DNA of 64,000 bases, taken from assembly GCA_958450325.1 (NCBI GenBank), contig OY288250.1, forward strand, positions 48,312,898 through 48,376,897, in the 5' to 3' direction. The DNA comes from Agrostemma githago. Taxonomy: Eukaryota > Streptophyta > Magnoliopsida > Caryophyllales > Caryophyllaceae. The notes beneath the pieces are model-generated. The model searched no databases. It worked only from the letters and a program-made list of their open reading frames with translations, and was not told the origin of the DNA. The position numbers and the translations under genes are program-made. Shown piece after piece: positions 45,293 through 58,255 of the stretch. Within the stretch, counting starts at the first letter, position 1. The number at the start of each line of letters is the position of its first letter.

Positions 45293-45297
45293 ATTGG

Positions 45298-46529
45298 ATG
45301 AGAGGGAGATGGATGGTTGTGATTTGTTTGGGTAATTAAAGCAACTAACTGATTTATTTGGTAAATATTTCCTTCTCTCTCTCTCCCCTTTTTCTTAATT
45401 TACTCATCATTTAGTTTCTCTCCAATCAAAAATAATTATCATCTCTCTTCTCACACACAAGTTTCTTTGCAATTAAGTTTTTTCATTTAAAAAAATAGAA
45501 ATATTATTATATAGAACTAAAAAAAAATACCGTCTATCTTCTCTTCTCCTCTCCTTAATTTATTTTGTATTACTCTTATTATATAGAACTGTTACTCTAG
45601 CTAAAGTTTGGTAAAAGTATAACGAACATCATTCAAATATGCTTGCATTGATTTCAGAATTTATGCCTCAATTTTATCAATCGTTATATAAACTATTTTT
45701 TATATTCAATTTTTTCTATTTGTTATATACACCCGAATAGTTACTATGTACACCAATTAATCAACAATGAAAAATAAATCCAAATAACTTTTATATATAC
45801 ACTAAAAACTCATTATATACGCTATTAAACTCACTACATATATATACACTTAAGAACTCAATATATACAGTAAAATAATTGTTATATATACCCAAATAGT
45901 TACTATGTACACCAATTAATCAACAACTAGTATAGCCCCCATGCAATGCACGATATTTATAATATATTTATCTTATAGAATATTTCATTTAAGATTTAAA
46001 ATAAAAAATTTATTATTTTATTTTTACTATTATCGACGGTGTACTTTAGAAATAGGAAAATATTTTTTAAATCGCAAAACTAATTAAAATATTTGAGTAA
46101 TGTCTTGAAATGTACGGAGTATTAAATAACATATAATTAATGGAAATATTGTTTATATTTTTTATATACTCGATTATTTCATCTCACATTTCGAGATACC
46201 CACTCCTCTCTTTAACATACCGTAAAATACATAAATATTTATCAAAACTTGTATAATAATGAACTTTTTTTAATGGTTAGCACGCCGTGATATATTCTCT
46301 TTGTGTAAAAAAACTATTCAGTTTTTCATTAGAAAATTTTAAAAAAAAATTAAAAATGAACTGTTTCAGGTGTTAGACTTATATTATGAAATTTGTGAAA
46401 CTTTTTTTTTATATTAATAGTATATTCCGTATTTTGTACTCTCCCGTACCAAAATAATCTTTCTATATAATAATTATAATCCTCACATTTGAATAAATAA
46501 AAAGATCTTAGTGGTATCGAGTCAGTATA
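45298..46529. other. AT-rich host interval
   Basis: No gene. Contains a block (45776-45926) of short words such as ACTATGTACACCAATTAATCA and CTCATTATATAC that returns in part at 48080-48240, and a possible Helitron end at 45927-45953. Confidence 0.5.
45927..45953 (-). mobile_element. Possible Helitron 3' terminus
   Basis: On the - strand the text reads TCGTGCATTGCATGGGGG, CTATA, then CTAG followed by T. A short inverted repeat a few bases before CTAG and a T target is the Helitron 3' pattern. The element would extend to higher coordinates; no 5' TC end was identified. Confidence 0.3.
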
Positions 46530-46733
46530 TACTCTTTCCGTCCTGATGAATTGTTTGACTTTGCTTTTGGCACAAAGGGAAAAATGTTCAATAATGAAGT
46601 GACATGTGAAGCCAAATTCATGAGAGGTCAAATTTATATATAAAAAAAAACATTCCTAAAATAGAAATACAAGGAATTCATTGAGACGCACCAATATAGA
46701 ATCGACAAAAAATTCATTGGGACGGGGAGAATA
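46530..46733. mobile_element. Stowaway-like MITE
   Basis: About 200 bp flanked by TA, with terminal inverted repeats: ACTCTTTCCGTCCTGATGAA at the left and ATTCATTGGGACGGGGAGA at the right, near the Stowaway consensus CTCCCTCCGTCCC. It has no coding capacity and would be moved by a mariner transposase. Confidence 0.75.
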
Positions 46734-48360
46734 TATCTTTGTAAAAGTTAAAGTAAATACCTCCTTTCAAAAATAAATTTTGTAGATAACTGATTTTTTT
46801 TCTCAAGGTTAATGACATCATATCTTTAAATTTATCTAATTATTTTCATAAAAAGAAGTTTTTTTTTGTCAATTTCTTTAACATTAATGAATAGTTTGCG
46901 AATTTATTAGTGAAATTAATGTTCTTTTACTTCTCAATTTAAATTAGTGTATTTTAGAGGAAAATGTTAATAACTGTTATTATCTTAGAGTAGTATATAG
47001 AGAATTTTCGGTGAGTTTTTACTATGTATTAGGCTTTGTAAGAGTAATCGGAATATATTCCATTTTTATATAGTTACTAAATTTTATGTCGATGTTAAGA
47101 ATATGATTTTCGAATATTATCAGAGAGATATACAATAATAATCATAACTATTTTATATTTTATGAAAAATATTGTACGGGATAGTGCAATCTCCTATTAA
47201 CAAAAATAATGCAACTATTTCGTTAAAACGAAATATAATATGTTTGTACTTTAAAAAAAAATTGATCATACATACATACATTCCATATTAAATATTCTAT
47301 GTGATATCTTGTATGTAAAACATGTGATGATTTTCGTAATCAATGTAATCAATCAAATTTTCTTAATTACATACTTTCTGTGGTGCATAACTTTATGTGT
47401 GATGTAGTGATATTTTAATCAGTAAGATGTTAGAGTGTAGTTCGAGAGGAGATAAGTGACACACATGAGGTCAAGTGTTCGATTTGCACATTGCTCATTT
47501 GATTTGTTTTTTAATGTTTGTTGGTGGATAACTTTAGGCGGGAAAATACATGAGTTGAGTTATTTGGTTAGTGGAAAGGGGATTTTATGGTAGTATCTTT
47601 TAAACCTATAGCTATTGATTGGGTAATTTAGATATAAGTCCAATCAATATATATTAAATAATCCAAAAGTAGGCTCATATGGTAGGCGGGAAAATTTGGA
47701 GATTTATTATTTGGTTAGTGGAAAGGGGATTTGATCGTACATTCCATATTAAATATTGTATGTGATAACATTTGATTTTTGTAATCAATGTCATCAATCA
47801 AATTTCCTTAATTACAAACTTTATGTGGTGTATAGCCTTATGTGTGATGTAGTGATACTTAAATCAGTAAGATGTTAGAGTGTAGTTGGAGAGGAGAAGA
47901 TTATACTACTCATGAGGTCAAGGATTCGATTCTCACCTAGCTCATTTGGTATATTTTTTTATTTTTTATTGTGGATAGCTCACCTAGCTCATTTGGTATA
48001 TTTTTTTATTTTTTATTGTGGATAGCTTTAGGCGGGAAAATATTGAGTTTTGTTATTTGGTTAGTGGAAAGGGGGATGGTAAATACATCCAAATAACTTT
48101 TGTATATACACTAAAAACTCATTATATATGCTATCAAAAACTCATTATATATACACTTAAGAACTCAATATATACAGTAAAATAGTTATTGTTATATACA
48201 CTCAAATGGTTACTATGTACACCACCAATTAATAAACATATATACACTGAAATAATTGTCATATGTACTTAATTATTTGATATAGTAGAATTGTTATATA
48301 TACCCTGAAACAGTTATCATGTACACTGAAATTGTTTTTATATACACCAATTTTATTTTA
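46734..48360. other. AT-rich host interval with a diverged duplication
   Basis: No gene. A stretch of about 300 bp (47272-47580) recurs in altered form at 47735-48075: CAGTAAGATGTTAGAGTGTAG, TTTAGGCGGGAAAATA and TTATTTGGTTAGTGGAAAG are shared. The second copy holds a perfect 47-bp tandem repeat (47932-47978 and 47979-48025). Confidence 0.55.
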
Positions 48361-48535
48361 ATATTAAAAAAATGTTTTTTTTTCGGAAAAAAAAATGTGT
48401 TCATTTTTTCGGGAAAAAAAAATTGTGTTTCTTTTGGGAAAAAATGTTTTTTTTTTTCGGAAAAAAAAATCAAAATTCTTTTTCGAAATAAAATTCAATT
48501 TTTTTTTTCAGGAAAAAAAAAATCCGAAAAATATT
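48361..48535. repeat. Array of T-run / CGG / A-run inverted motifs
   Basis: Seven or so units in which a run of T, a short CGG, CGGG or GGG core and a run of A follow each other, each able to fold back. Spacing is irregular. A role is unknown; slippage and snap-back synthesis could make it. Confidence 0.6.
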
Positions 48536-48637
48536 GAGTTTTTGTTTTAATCTTAGCTTTTAATTTGATTTTAATCTAATGGTTGAGATTGTGCCTCAAT
48601 AGGTGCGGCGAGTTGAGCTGCCTCAAAGGATCTTAGA

Positions 48638-48970
<333 letters not shown>

Positions 48971-49044
<74 letters not shown>
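48971..49044. repeat. Microsatellite (TA)n
   Basis: About 37 TA repeats between MITE-like units 1 and 2. Confidence 0.95.
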
Positions 49045-49631
<587 letters not shown>

Positions 49632-51110
49632 TATAAATATATATATAGAAGTAGGATCAGGGGGTGGATTGAGAAGTTGGGAAGTTATGTTTGTGGCCAT
49701 TGATCTTGTGTTAAATGGATGGCTTAGATTAGTTTTAAAAAAGGAAAAAGGGAAAGCCTGATTGACAGGCGAAACTTGACAGAAGCAGCAATAGCAGCAT
49801 GTATATGATGTATTTGCTCCATCTCTCACTATCAATCACGCCAAACTTTCCTATCTCACTACAATTCAAACCACTTCCCCTAATTCATACTACTAAACAA
49901 CCCTTTTTTTCTATACAATTTAAATAAACACTCTCTCTCTCTTCAAACCACTTCCCATAATTCATAATTTGCTGCATCTCTATATGCTCCAATGGTACCA
50001 TTCTTTGAAAAATTTGCAGTCGACGTATTCATCCGATGATCATAAGACCACTTCCCCTAATTCATAATACTAAACAACCCTTTTTTCTATACAATTTAAA
50101 TAAATACTCTCTCTCTTCAAACCACTTCCCATAATTCATAATTTGCTGCATCTCTATATGCTCCAATGGTACTATTCCTTGAAAAATTTGCAATGGACGT
50201 ATTCACTCGAAAATTTGCAGTCGAAAATTTGTAGTCAATATGTAGGAGGTAAGATGAGTATATATATTTGCTTCTGCATTTGGTATCTTAAATTAATTTC
50301 AAATGCTCGAAATTTTTGTATTCCATCTTTTTTTTATTTGCTGACTTGAAGAATCACATAGTTAAAACGTGATAGTCACACTCTATATGAAGGAAAGTCA
50401 TGCTGAGTACAGATTTTGATACGTGGGTTACAATGATGTCATCATATATATTACTCCATCATATATTTGTAGGGTTTAATCACATATTACGTCATCATTA
50501 TCACTGAAATCACTTGCTCGAAAGTCAATATTTGTGTATTGGTATAAAGTCGTTATTTTTATTCCCGGTTTTTGTTGTTGATGTTTTCTTGTGTTGGTTA
50601 TTTCATTCCAAATATTTGTGTAAGAGTATTGCATTTTGGTTCCTTGTAGTTGTAGTTTTTCCTTGTATGTTTTGAGTGACAATAATCACACAATTTTTTC
50701 GGTTTTTGTGGTTAATATTTTCTTGTTATGTTTTCATTCAAAACATTTGTGTAAGATGAGTATTGCATTTTGGTTTCTTGTACTTGTAGTTGTTCCTTGT
50801 AATTTTTGGGTGTCAATCTTTAATAATCACGCAGTTATATGAGCAAAGTCACAGTCGTTGTTGTGGAAAGTAACAGTAATAATCACGCATTTATATGAGC
50901 AAAGTCACAGCCGTTGTTGAGCAAAGTCACAGTCGTTGTTCAGCAAGTCACATTTCATTAAGGTCAGAGTTGAATACGTGTGTTGCAGGATTCATAGTTT
51001 CTAGGGTTTAATCTAGGGTCTTTTGTTCTTTTTTCCACTTTAATTAGACCACATCTTTCTTGTTATAAAGTTCATTAAAACCTCTGATCTTTGCATTTTC
51101 GTTCACGTAT
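49632..51110. other. Upstream region of the FRS/MULE pseudogene
   Basis: No credible frame. It has a possible MULE-type terminus (49650-49740, GGATCAGGGGGTGG and GGCCATTGATC...AAATGGATGGCTTAG), a 177-bp tandem duplication (49870-50046 and 50047-about 50212), and repeats of TTATATGAGCAAAGTCACAG (50834-50945). Confidence 0.5.
49870..50212. repeat. 177-bp tandem duplication
   Basis: The unit beginning ACCACTTCCCCTAATTCATA at 49870 restarts at 50047. The copies differ at few positions, for example TACCATTCTTT against TACTATTCCTT. Confidence 0.85.
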
Positions 51111-52034
51111 ATGTCAGTTGAAGACACATTTAGTGTTCCTTACATAGGGCAGAAGTTTGTGGACATCGACAACTAGATCCTATGATGGTTCGATTAAGAA
51201 GAAATTGTTGGCTTGTAATAAGTAGGGCCAAACAGCTCACCAGAGCATGGTCAAGTTGTCGAGCACGCAAGAGAAGAAAGGTCAAGAGTTTGTGGGATCG
51301 TATGAACCCAAAAGGAATACGAATTTGACGAGGACGTGTTGTGGCACAAGGAATAGGCTTTGTGCGATGATCGGTGGGTTCTTTATTGATCTGTTCATCG
51401 AGGAACACAACCACGACCTTGTGATGGTCAACGACAAACACTTTCGAAAGTCATCTCAAAATCTCTCAAGATATCACAAGGAGATGATCGTTTTTAACTC
51501 AAGGGTGTGTAACGTTTATGAACAATGTTGTTAGTGTTCGTTTGACAGTTAACTGTGCGTGATTAATACAACTGCAATTTGTGTGTGCAGCTAAAGATTG
51601 GGGCGATCCGGACATACGGGATGTGCAAGGAGATGTCGGGTGGATTTCAGAACATCGGAGCGTCGTTGGTTGATTTCAAGAATTGGGGTAGGGACGTTGG
51701 GTGCTTTGTTCACGAGAAGGATGGTCAATTGATCATAGAACGGTTCAAGAGTTTGAGGGACAGTCAAGACAACTTTTACTTTGACTACGATGTGGATGGA
51801 GACGGAAGCCTACATAGGGCCATTTGGGTGGACAGTACAGCGCGAAGGAACTACGCGGCATTCGGTGATGCCGTGTCGTTCGACCCAACCTACGAAACGA
51901 ACATATATTCAATGGTGTTCACACCGTTCACCGGCCTGGACAACCACAAACGGTCTGTCATGTTCTGCGGGGCGTTGTTATTGAAGAAGGACTATGAGTC
52001 ATTTATCTGGGTCCTCTCCCGCTTCCTGGAAGCC
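51111..52034 (+). pseudogene. FAR1-related (FRS/MULE) transposase pseudogene, 5' part
   Basis: An ATG at 51111 gives VPYIGQKFVDIDN and then TAG (51174). Past this damage a FAR1-type DNA-binding domain is open (51247-51504: TRTCCGTRNRLCAM, FIEEHNHDLV, SRYHKEMI). A GT-AG intron (51505-51590, 86 bp, phase 0) joins NSR to LKIGAIRTYG. Exon 2 (51591-52034) carries the start of the MULE transposase domain with the catalytic-Asp text AVSFDPTYETNIYSMVF and SFIWVLSRFLEA. The frame is cut exactly after GAAGCC by B3. FRS proteins are either domesticated transcription factors or MULE transposases; this one may be either. Stops in the N-terminus show it was decaying before or besides the insertion. Confidence 0.85.
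51505..51590 (+). other. Intron in the FRS pseudogene
   Basis: GTGTGTAACG at the start and TTTGTGTGTGCAG at the end; 86 bp, phase 0, with in-frame stops inside. Confidence 0.7.
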
Positions 52035-53647
52035 TGGTGGTAGGGATTCGTCACGTCCCAACCGTCAATAATATAACCGGCTAACCTAACTAGGGTAGAT
52101 AGGGTAAGTCGGGTCGAATCCACGGGGACGGTAAGAGGCGTCTAGACTAGGTCGGCCCAAATACTAGACTAAGTCAACGAACTAAGCTAAAAATGGTAGA
52201 GAGGGAAGAAGACTAGACTATGACTAAGGAGAACAACTAAGGAAACGGGCTAGGATTAGGTCGGGGTCAAAGGGGTAACGGAATGGTCGAGGGAGAACTA
52301 GAGCGAAGGAGGTAGTAGGGTGATCTAGGTTGGTCCGGGCTCTCGCATCTTAGACTCACCTAGAGGTTCCACCTAAAACCCATCTCGGCGATACACAACA
52401 CAAACGGGGTTCTAGCATGCTATAGACCTAGGTCGAATCCGGGCTCTCGCTACTTAGACCGGCCTAGGGGTCGTCCTCACCGAACTCTCGCAACTTAATG
52501 AGGGGACCGAACCCACAAAAAAACTAACACCCACGAAAGAAAGGCAAGAAAACAAGCATTCGTACATACTTAGTCATTCAAGCAATTCAACAAACATGTG
52601 ATGTGCATCAAACAAGAGGAAACCCAAATCTTCCACCAACATCTCTAACAAACCCTTAATCACGCAATCAACACTCTAATCACCTTACTAACCCTAGCAA
52701 GAACACTACTCTAACATATCTAATCTAGAATTAACACTAACAAGAAGAATCATCAAAGAAACAAAACAAACATCACAAACTAATGATAACAATGAACAAA
52801 GATTCAAACTTGATAAACAAAAATGGATAAGAGTAAAAGGAGAAGAAGATTGTACCAAACTAGTGAAGAGGAAAGAACAAAACTTGCATTAATGAAGAAA
52901 ACCCAAAACAAACACCCAAGGTTGTCAATCTTGAGTGGATCTTGAAGAATTCCCTTAATACAAGTACTAATCTAAGATTAAGACCTAATTATCGACTAAT
53001 CTACACTAATCTAATCTAATCTAACCTAAAGTAGTCTAGGGTTTTTAAGGATATAACATAAGATAACATAAGATGGTGTCTTAATATTACAAGAAGAGAG
53101 TATATATATGGGTACAAGAATGAAGGAGAAGAAAAGAAGAAGTGTGGGTGAGCTGTAGCCCATCCCGATCGGGACAGATCATCCCGATCGGGAAGGGTTC
53201 TGCCATCCCGATCGGGAAGGGCTCAACCCGACCGGGAAGGACCCACAGTGGCGCTCCTAAAAGTGCATCCCTTCCCGATCGGGAAGGCCATTATCCCGAC
53301 CGAGAAGGGTCTTGTATGCCTCCAATAAGAGCTCTAGGGTCCCTCCTTGTATTTCATGGGCTTCCCACCGATTCTCGGGACTCGGGATCGGGTCTCGGAG
53401 GCTCGGGATTGGGCCCCAAGGTCTCGGGGTCGATTCCAAGGTCTCGAGTCATCGTTCCTTTATCTCGTTGGCTCCAAAATGTGTATGTATTGAGTCGGAA
53501 TCGCCCCAACTCTTCCAAATTGGTCTCGGGTACCTGAAACGAACTAAAGGAAGCATAAGAAGCCCATGAATCGCTCCAAAGGAGCGATTCCACAAGGAAA
53601 AAGGGACCAAAACACTACGAAATAGGCACTACAAATGACACTTATCA
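52035..53647 (-). repeat. B3 3' LTR
   Basis: 1,613 bp. Dyad cluster about 53159-53312, TATA box 53101-53108, three GCGAGAGCCC-type repeats (near 52345, 52440, 52490). Its seventh base is G, as in its own 5' LTR. Confidence 0.93.
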
Positions 53648-56073
53648 ACTCCCCCACACTTAACCCTTACTCGCCCTCGAGTAAGCACATACTACTACTA
53701 AACTATCCGAGTGGGTATTAGCGCACCCTACGCCCCTTCAACTCACACGAGTGCACTTAGAGGAAAGGTGCACTCCGCAAGGCAAGTTGGGTCTTGCGAC
53801 AAAACTGTGGATGCAACCGGACACAAAACACACAAACAAACAAACACACAAACAAACACGTAATCGGTTGCACCCAAAAGAAAACAAATACCGCTTCCCT
53901 CAAAAAGCGGTGAATGAAACACCGGTTTAGGACTCGAGGTAAGTGACAACGTTCCCAAGCTAGCAATACAAACCAAGGTGAACTAAACCCTAATAGTATG
54001 ACGATCAAGCAATAAAAACGTTGGTAACTTACCTAGGTCCTCCTAACTTTCTAAAAACGTACTACGGGACGATCGGCGGAGTGGAAAAGTGAAGAACCAT
54101 GGTGTTAGTCGACACTGTAGGTAAGTGAGACCCCGCCCCCTTTAGCGTGAGCCAAGAGGGTCGTCCCGTGTCTAAGACCGCCTAACTAGTCCAAGTAAAA
54201 AGGTGGAAATATCGCAAAATGAGGGAAGACCGACTAATGCCGCTATCATCCTTCCTCGGGACTCGGTCCTTTGGTAGGCTCTTCATGGCAAAAGTCGGAA
54301 AAAAGGCTTATTTTTGTGGGGATTTCTTTTTGTGAGACGGGTTTTCTTTTGGCATTTTCTTTCTTTTCGACGTTTTTGCTTTGCTTGTTGCCATGCCATT
54401 TCTTTTTCTTCTTTTCTATTTTCTTTTTTTGGCTTTTGTGCCTTTTCTTTTTTTTTTCTTCATTTCTTTTCTTTCTTTCATTTTTTTCTTTCTTTTTTTT
54501 CTTTTCTTTGCCCTTTTGGCAAGATTTGGCATTTTTTTGGCATTTCTTTGACAATTGAGAAAGAGAGAAATCAACAAATAGCATTTTATTTGTGTGGAAT
54601 GTGTAGGAGGTAGGGAAATGAGTGAGTCGAGGGTCGCGATCCCTCTTCAAACCCACAAAAAGTGGAGAACTTGGACTAATCAAACAATCCTAAACACGGT
54701 CACCTAGGGGACGAGACTCGGTAACCAAGGCCTTTTCACACCGTGGGTGGTCATAATGGTCAAAAGTGCAAATCCCGTAGTAAATTCCTAGTAAGCTAGG
54801 TGGACTCAAGGTAAAGGACCAACGAACTCATTGATTTAGGGTCATTATACTAGGCTAAAGTCCAAAACTCGATTTATACAACTAGAAAGGGAAAAATAGA
54901 CACTCACACACTAGCCTCTAAACCGGGTTTTCGAAAACCATTTACACAAGACACAACACACATAAAACAAAGACACGACGAGAACGAAAGAAAAAGAAGT
55001 AAAAGCAACAAAACAAGAATAAAACAAACCAAACATATAAACAAAACAAACGCCACCCCGAACTTCCAAATGAGCAACCAATCACCCACAAACTTTACAA
55101 AGCTCCACCCGAGCACACCACAACACATATCTCCTCCAAACTCCACAAGAAACAAAGAGGAAAAAGGGTTGAAAAGATGTTACCGGGTGTCTTGAAAGCT
55201 CTCCAAAGCTAGCGGTGATTAAGCGACCTATAAGGAAAGAGGGAGGCAAAACATGCACACAAAACAAATATACGACATAATGACACAAAAGGAAAACACA
55301 CAAAAGAAAAATCTTTTTGATTTTTGTGAAAATTTTCAAATTTTTAGGGGTTTTTAAGATTTTTTCAAAAAAAACTAAGAAAATAAAGCTAACTATGATA
55401 GAATATCGCTCCCCCACACTTAAATCGAGCCATGTCCTCATGCTCGATCGTAGGGGTCCGGAGAGACAAAAGAAAGAAAAAGAAACTACGAAAATAAAGC
55501 TAAAAATCAAAAATAAAGATGAAGAAAAGGTAGAAGGTGTCCGACCGGGGTGTAGTCAAATCACCAAGGGCCGAGACGAGAAAAAGATATGGAAGGGGGA
55601 AGAAAATAAAAAGAAGGAAGTAAAAGGAAATGGGAGGGGAGGGCTAGGTGTAATCAAGTCACCTAGCCCGGATTCCGCCTAAATCCGACTAAATCCTCAA
55701 AAAGAAAGAGTGAAAAACTTGCAAAAATTTGGATTTTGAAATGACTCTCGACGTAGTCACATCATCGAGAGTCGGGAGCAACGACTACCGAGGCCTCGAA
55801 GGCCACCAAGGTACCATGACTCAAGGGAAAGGGGGCAAACAAGAGAAAAACAAGCAATAAAAGACGGAAAAGAAAGGATAGTTGCCGTACCGATTGGTTA
55901 GCAACTCACTTGCTCCATCGTCTCAATGATCAATATAGGCACTTGCTTGTCTTCATCTTTGCTATCCCGCTTCAAGCTTGCTAAAACCGCATGGTTGGGG
56001 TAGTAATGGTAGGAGGTGGGATTTGATGTGGATCTCAGTGTGTAAAGTGAGGTGTACGGGTCATATGATAGGA
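53648..56073 (-). other. B3 3' non-coding internal region
   Basis: Polypurine tract (53648-53661), pyrimidine-rich block on the + strand (about 54350-54540), internal polypurine-like site (55409-55421). A 75-codon frame (56125-55898) extends a reading frame shared with B2 and with the first 145 bases of C1. Confidence 0.65.
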
Positions 56074-56460
56074 CTAAGGACGAGTAGGGAGGTTGGGAGG
56101 GGGTATAATGGATGGGTGGAGACAAAGGGGTCCATCCCGGTCGGGATGGATGGTCCCGATCGGGTTGATAAACCCTTCCCGATCGGGAAGCCCTCGTCCC
56201 GGTCGGGAACGCACTCCAATGAATCCGATTTTCTGCACCTTCATCCTGATCGGGATGGCTCCTTCCCGGTCGGGATTCCTCATCCTTCCCGGTCGGGAAG
56301 CCCTCTTCCCAGTCGGGATGAGTCTTCTTTGCTTCCCCAAGCCCAAAAGCTTATCATAAGCTTCAAAAACCGACTTCCTCGCTCGCAAACCAAACTCCAT
56401 CATCAACCACTCCTTTCTAGGAGTCACCTTCACTTCACCTATCACAATAAACTCAAACAA
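56074..56460 (-). CDS. Possible second small frame of the B family
   Basis: 128 codons on the - strand. The first half (EVKVTPRKEWLMMEFGLRA, then KSVFEAYDKLLGLGKQRR) is kept in B1 and B2, where a TAG replaces the Trp codon. The second half is Arg/Pro/Gly/Asp-rich because it reads through the dyad cluster (56130-56325). I do not recognise it. It may be the end of an ancestral Athila protein or chance conservation of young copies. Confidence 0.3.
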   Translation of the reverse strand: MFEFIVIGEVKVTPRKEWLMMEFGLRARKSVFEAYDKLLGLGKQRRLIPTGKRASRPGRMRNPDREGAIPIRMKVQKIGFIGVRSRPGRGLPDREGFINPIGTIHPDRDGPLCLHPSIIPPPNLPTRP

Positions 56461-56655
56461 AACATCAAATTCACTCCCTCACATCGCTCATCAAAATACC
56501 AAATCAATTACAAGAATCCCACAAAAACAAAGGAAGTCCTAGAAACAAAAAACACAAATACAAGCACAAGAATTCTAAAGAAGAGAGGAGGGGAATATAC
56601 AACATGACGGTTCTTTTAGGAACTCCGTCAAACCTAGGGTGGTGGACTCCATTCT

Positions 56656-58002
56656 TCAACCATAGCCCTCAAGGGCATGGAGGAGCAAGTCGAACGCGCT
56701 ACCGACATCATAGTGAAGGCCCAAGAAGCGTTCGAGCTTAACCGACCTCCACGGCCTCCAAGGAGGAGGCAAGAAGTAGGATTCCCAAGACCCGACTTCA
56801 TCTTCAAAGTAGTCTCTGGGGTCTCTCCATCCTACGAGCTCCACCGATCTCTTCCTCCCTAAGCATCGCCTCCAATCACAAGCAAGCTTCATCTCCAAGA
56901 AACAAGGCACAAAAAGCGGTTTTGGCCTCACTTCCTCGATGCACACCCCCACACTTGCCTCAAGTTGTGGTTCCCCATCTTCATCACTCGGCCCCACATC
57001 ATCTTGGAGAGGAGAATCGAAACTTCTACCGGCGGTTTCAATCTCTTCCAAGTCATCTCTCGGTGTAATAGCAAGGGGCTCATGATGCCTATCCACGTTC
57101 TCGGACAAGGGCAACTCGAGGCTAACAATTTCACCCAACAACTCTACAAACTCCACCAACTCATCCAACCCACTATCCTCCTCCAATTCCTCACCAATGT
57201 TGCCTTCACCAAGGGTCATATCCTCATCCGTCTCTTTTTGGGTAGATGATTGAAGTTCTTCAAAGCAAACTTATCTATCAAAGGGAACTACATCGGCGGC
57301 TTCGTAACTTGGTTGCTCCTCTTTCTCAAGTGGGCACCCTCCATCTAAATACGATGCTCGGGATAAAGACATTACGGCTTGAACCGATAATGCATTTAGT
57401 TGAGCATTCCTCGCCTCATTTTCCCTTCGCATTTGGACCATTAATTCCTCTTGTTCTTTTCCAAATTGAATGGCCATTTCTTGTGTGCTCCTTTACAATT
57501 GAAGAATCGAATGACACAACTCCAAGTTGGGCAATTGGTGATCATTGGAGTCTTGTAAGGCTCCTTGATAATCTTTATGATGCCCATAGGGTGGGGCATC
57601 ATATTGTTGGTAGCAAGGTTGGGGTGATTGGTGGTATTGTGGGTCATAGGGTTCATATTGTGGTTGAGGTGGAGGGCAATATTGTGGGTCTTGGGGGTAT
57701 TGGCTTCCATAAGGTGGATCTTGATTGAACATGGTGGGTTCACAATCATAGCTTGAGTAATAGCCACCATGATCGTAGGATTGGTAATCGTTCACTTGTT
57801 GGTAGCCATATCCATACTCTTGAGGATCATACCCATCTTGATTACCCCAAGAAGCTTGATTATGATAGGGGGACGTCATGTCACACCCTTGGTTCATGGA
57901 AGAAGAGTGGTAGCTCATATCGGCTCCCGAGTGTGTGGAGTTTAGATCAAACCCCATGCTTGCTCGAAAATCGTAGTCCATACCCGGTTGGAAACCACTC
58001 AT
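56656..58002 (-). pseudogene. B-family orphan protein, B3 copy (two stops)
   Basis: 448 codons from ATG 58002 to TGA at 56656. Stops: TAA at 57493-57495 (CAA in B1) and TAA at 57271-57273 (GAG in B1). All sections are present: Tyr/Gln/Pro-rich head (MSGFQPGMDYDF, QYEPYDPQY), coiled coil, acidic middle, Trp/Arg-rich end (SYFLPPPWRPWRSVKLERF). Length agrees with B1 and B2 within one codon. Confidence 0.7.
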
Positions 58003-58255
58003 CCTAGCAACCGTCCGTTTAAGCGGCTCTGAGTTGCAAGAAGAAGATAATCACCGCCTCTAAGCACAAACTGTAGACTAAGAACAAACGTGAGAAGTCT
58101 AGTGCTTTTTGGGCACTAGACAAGAGAGAAATAAACCACACACACACAAGAAGCAAGGTAACAAAAGAAAAAAGAAAACACAAACACAAAGACAAAGTCA
58201 AGCAAATAGGAAAACAAAGTCTAAACTAGCACCGTCCCCGGCAACGGCCCCAAAT
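58003..58255 (-). other. B3 leader and altered primer site
   Basis: The leader matches B1 and B2. The primer site at 58235-58252 has G for C at its fourth base, probably a mutation after insertion, as it would weaken tRNA-Asp pairing. Confidence 0.75.
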
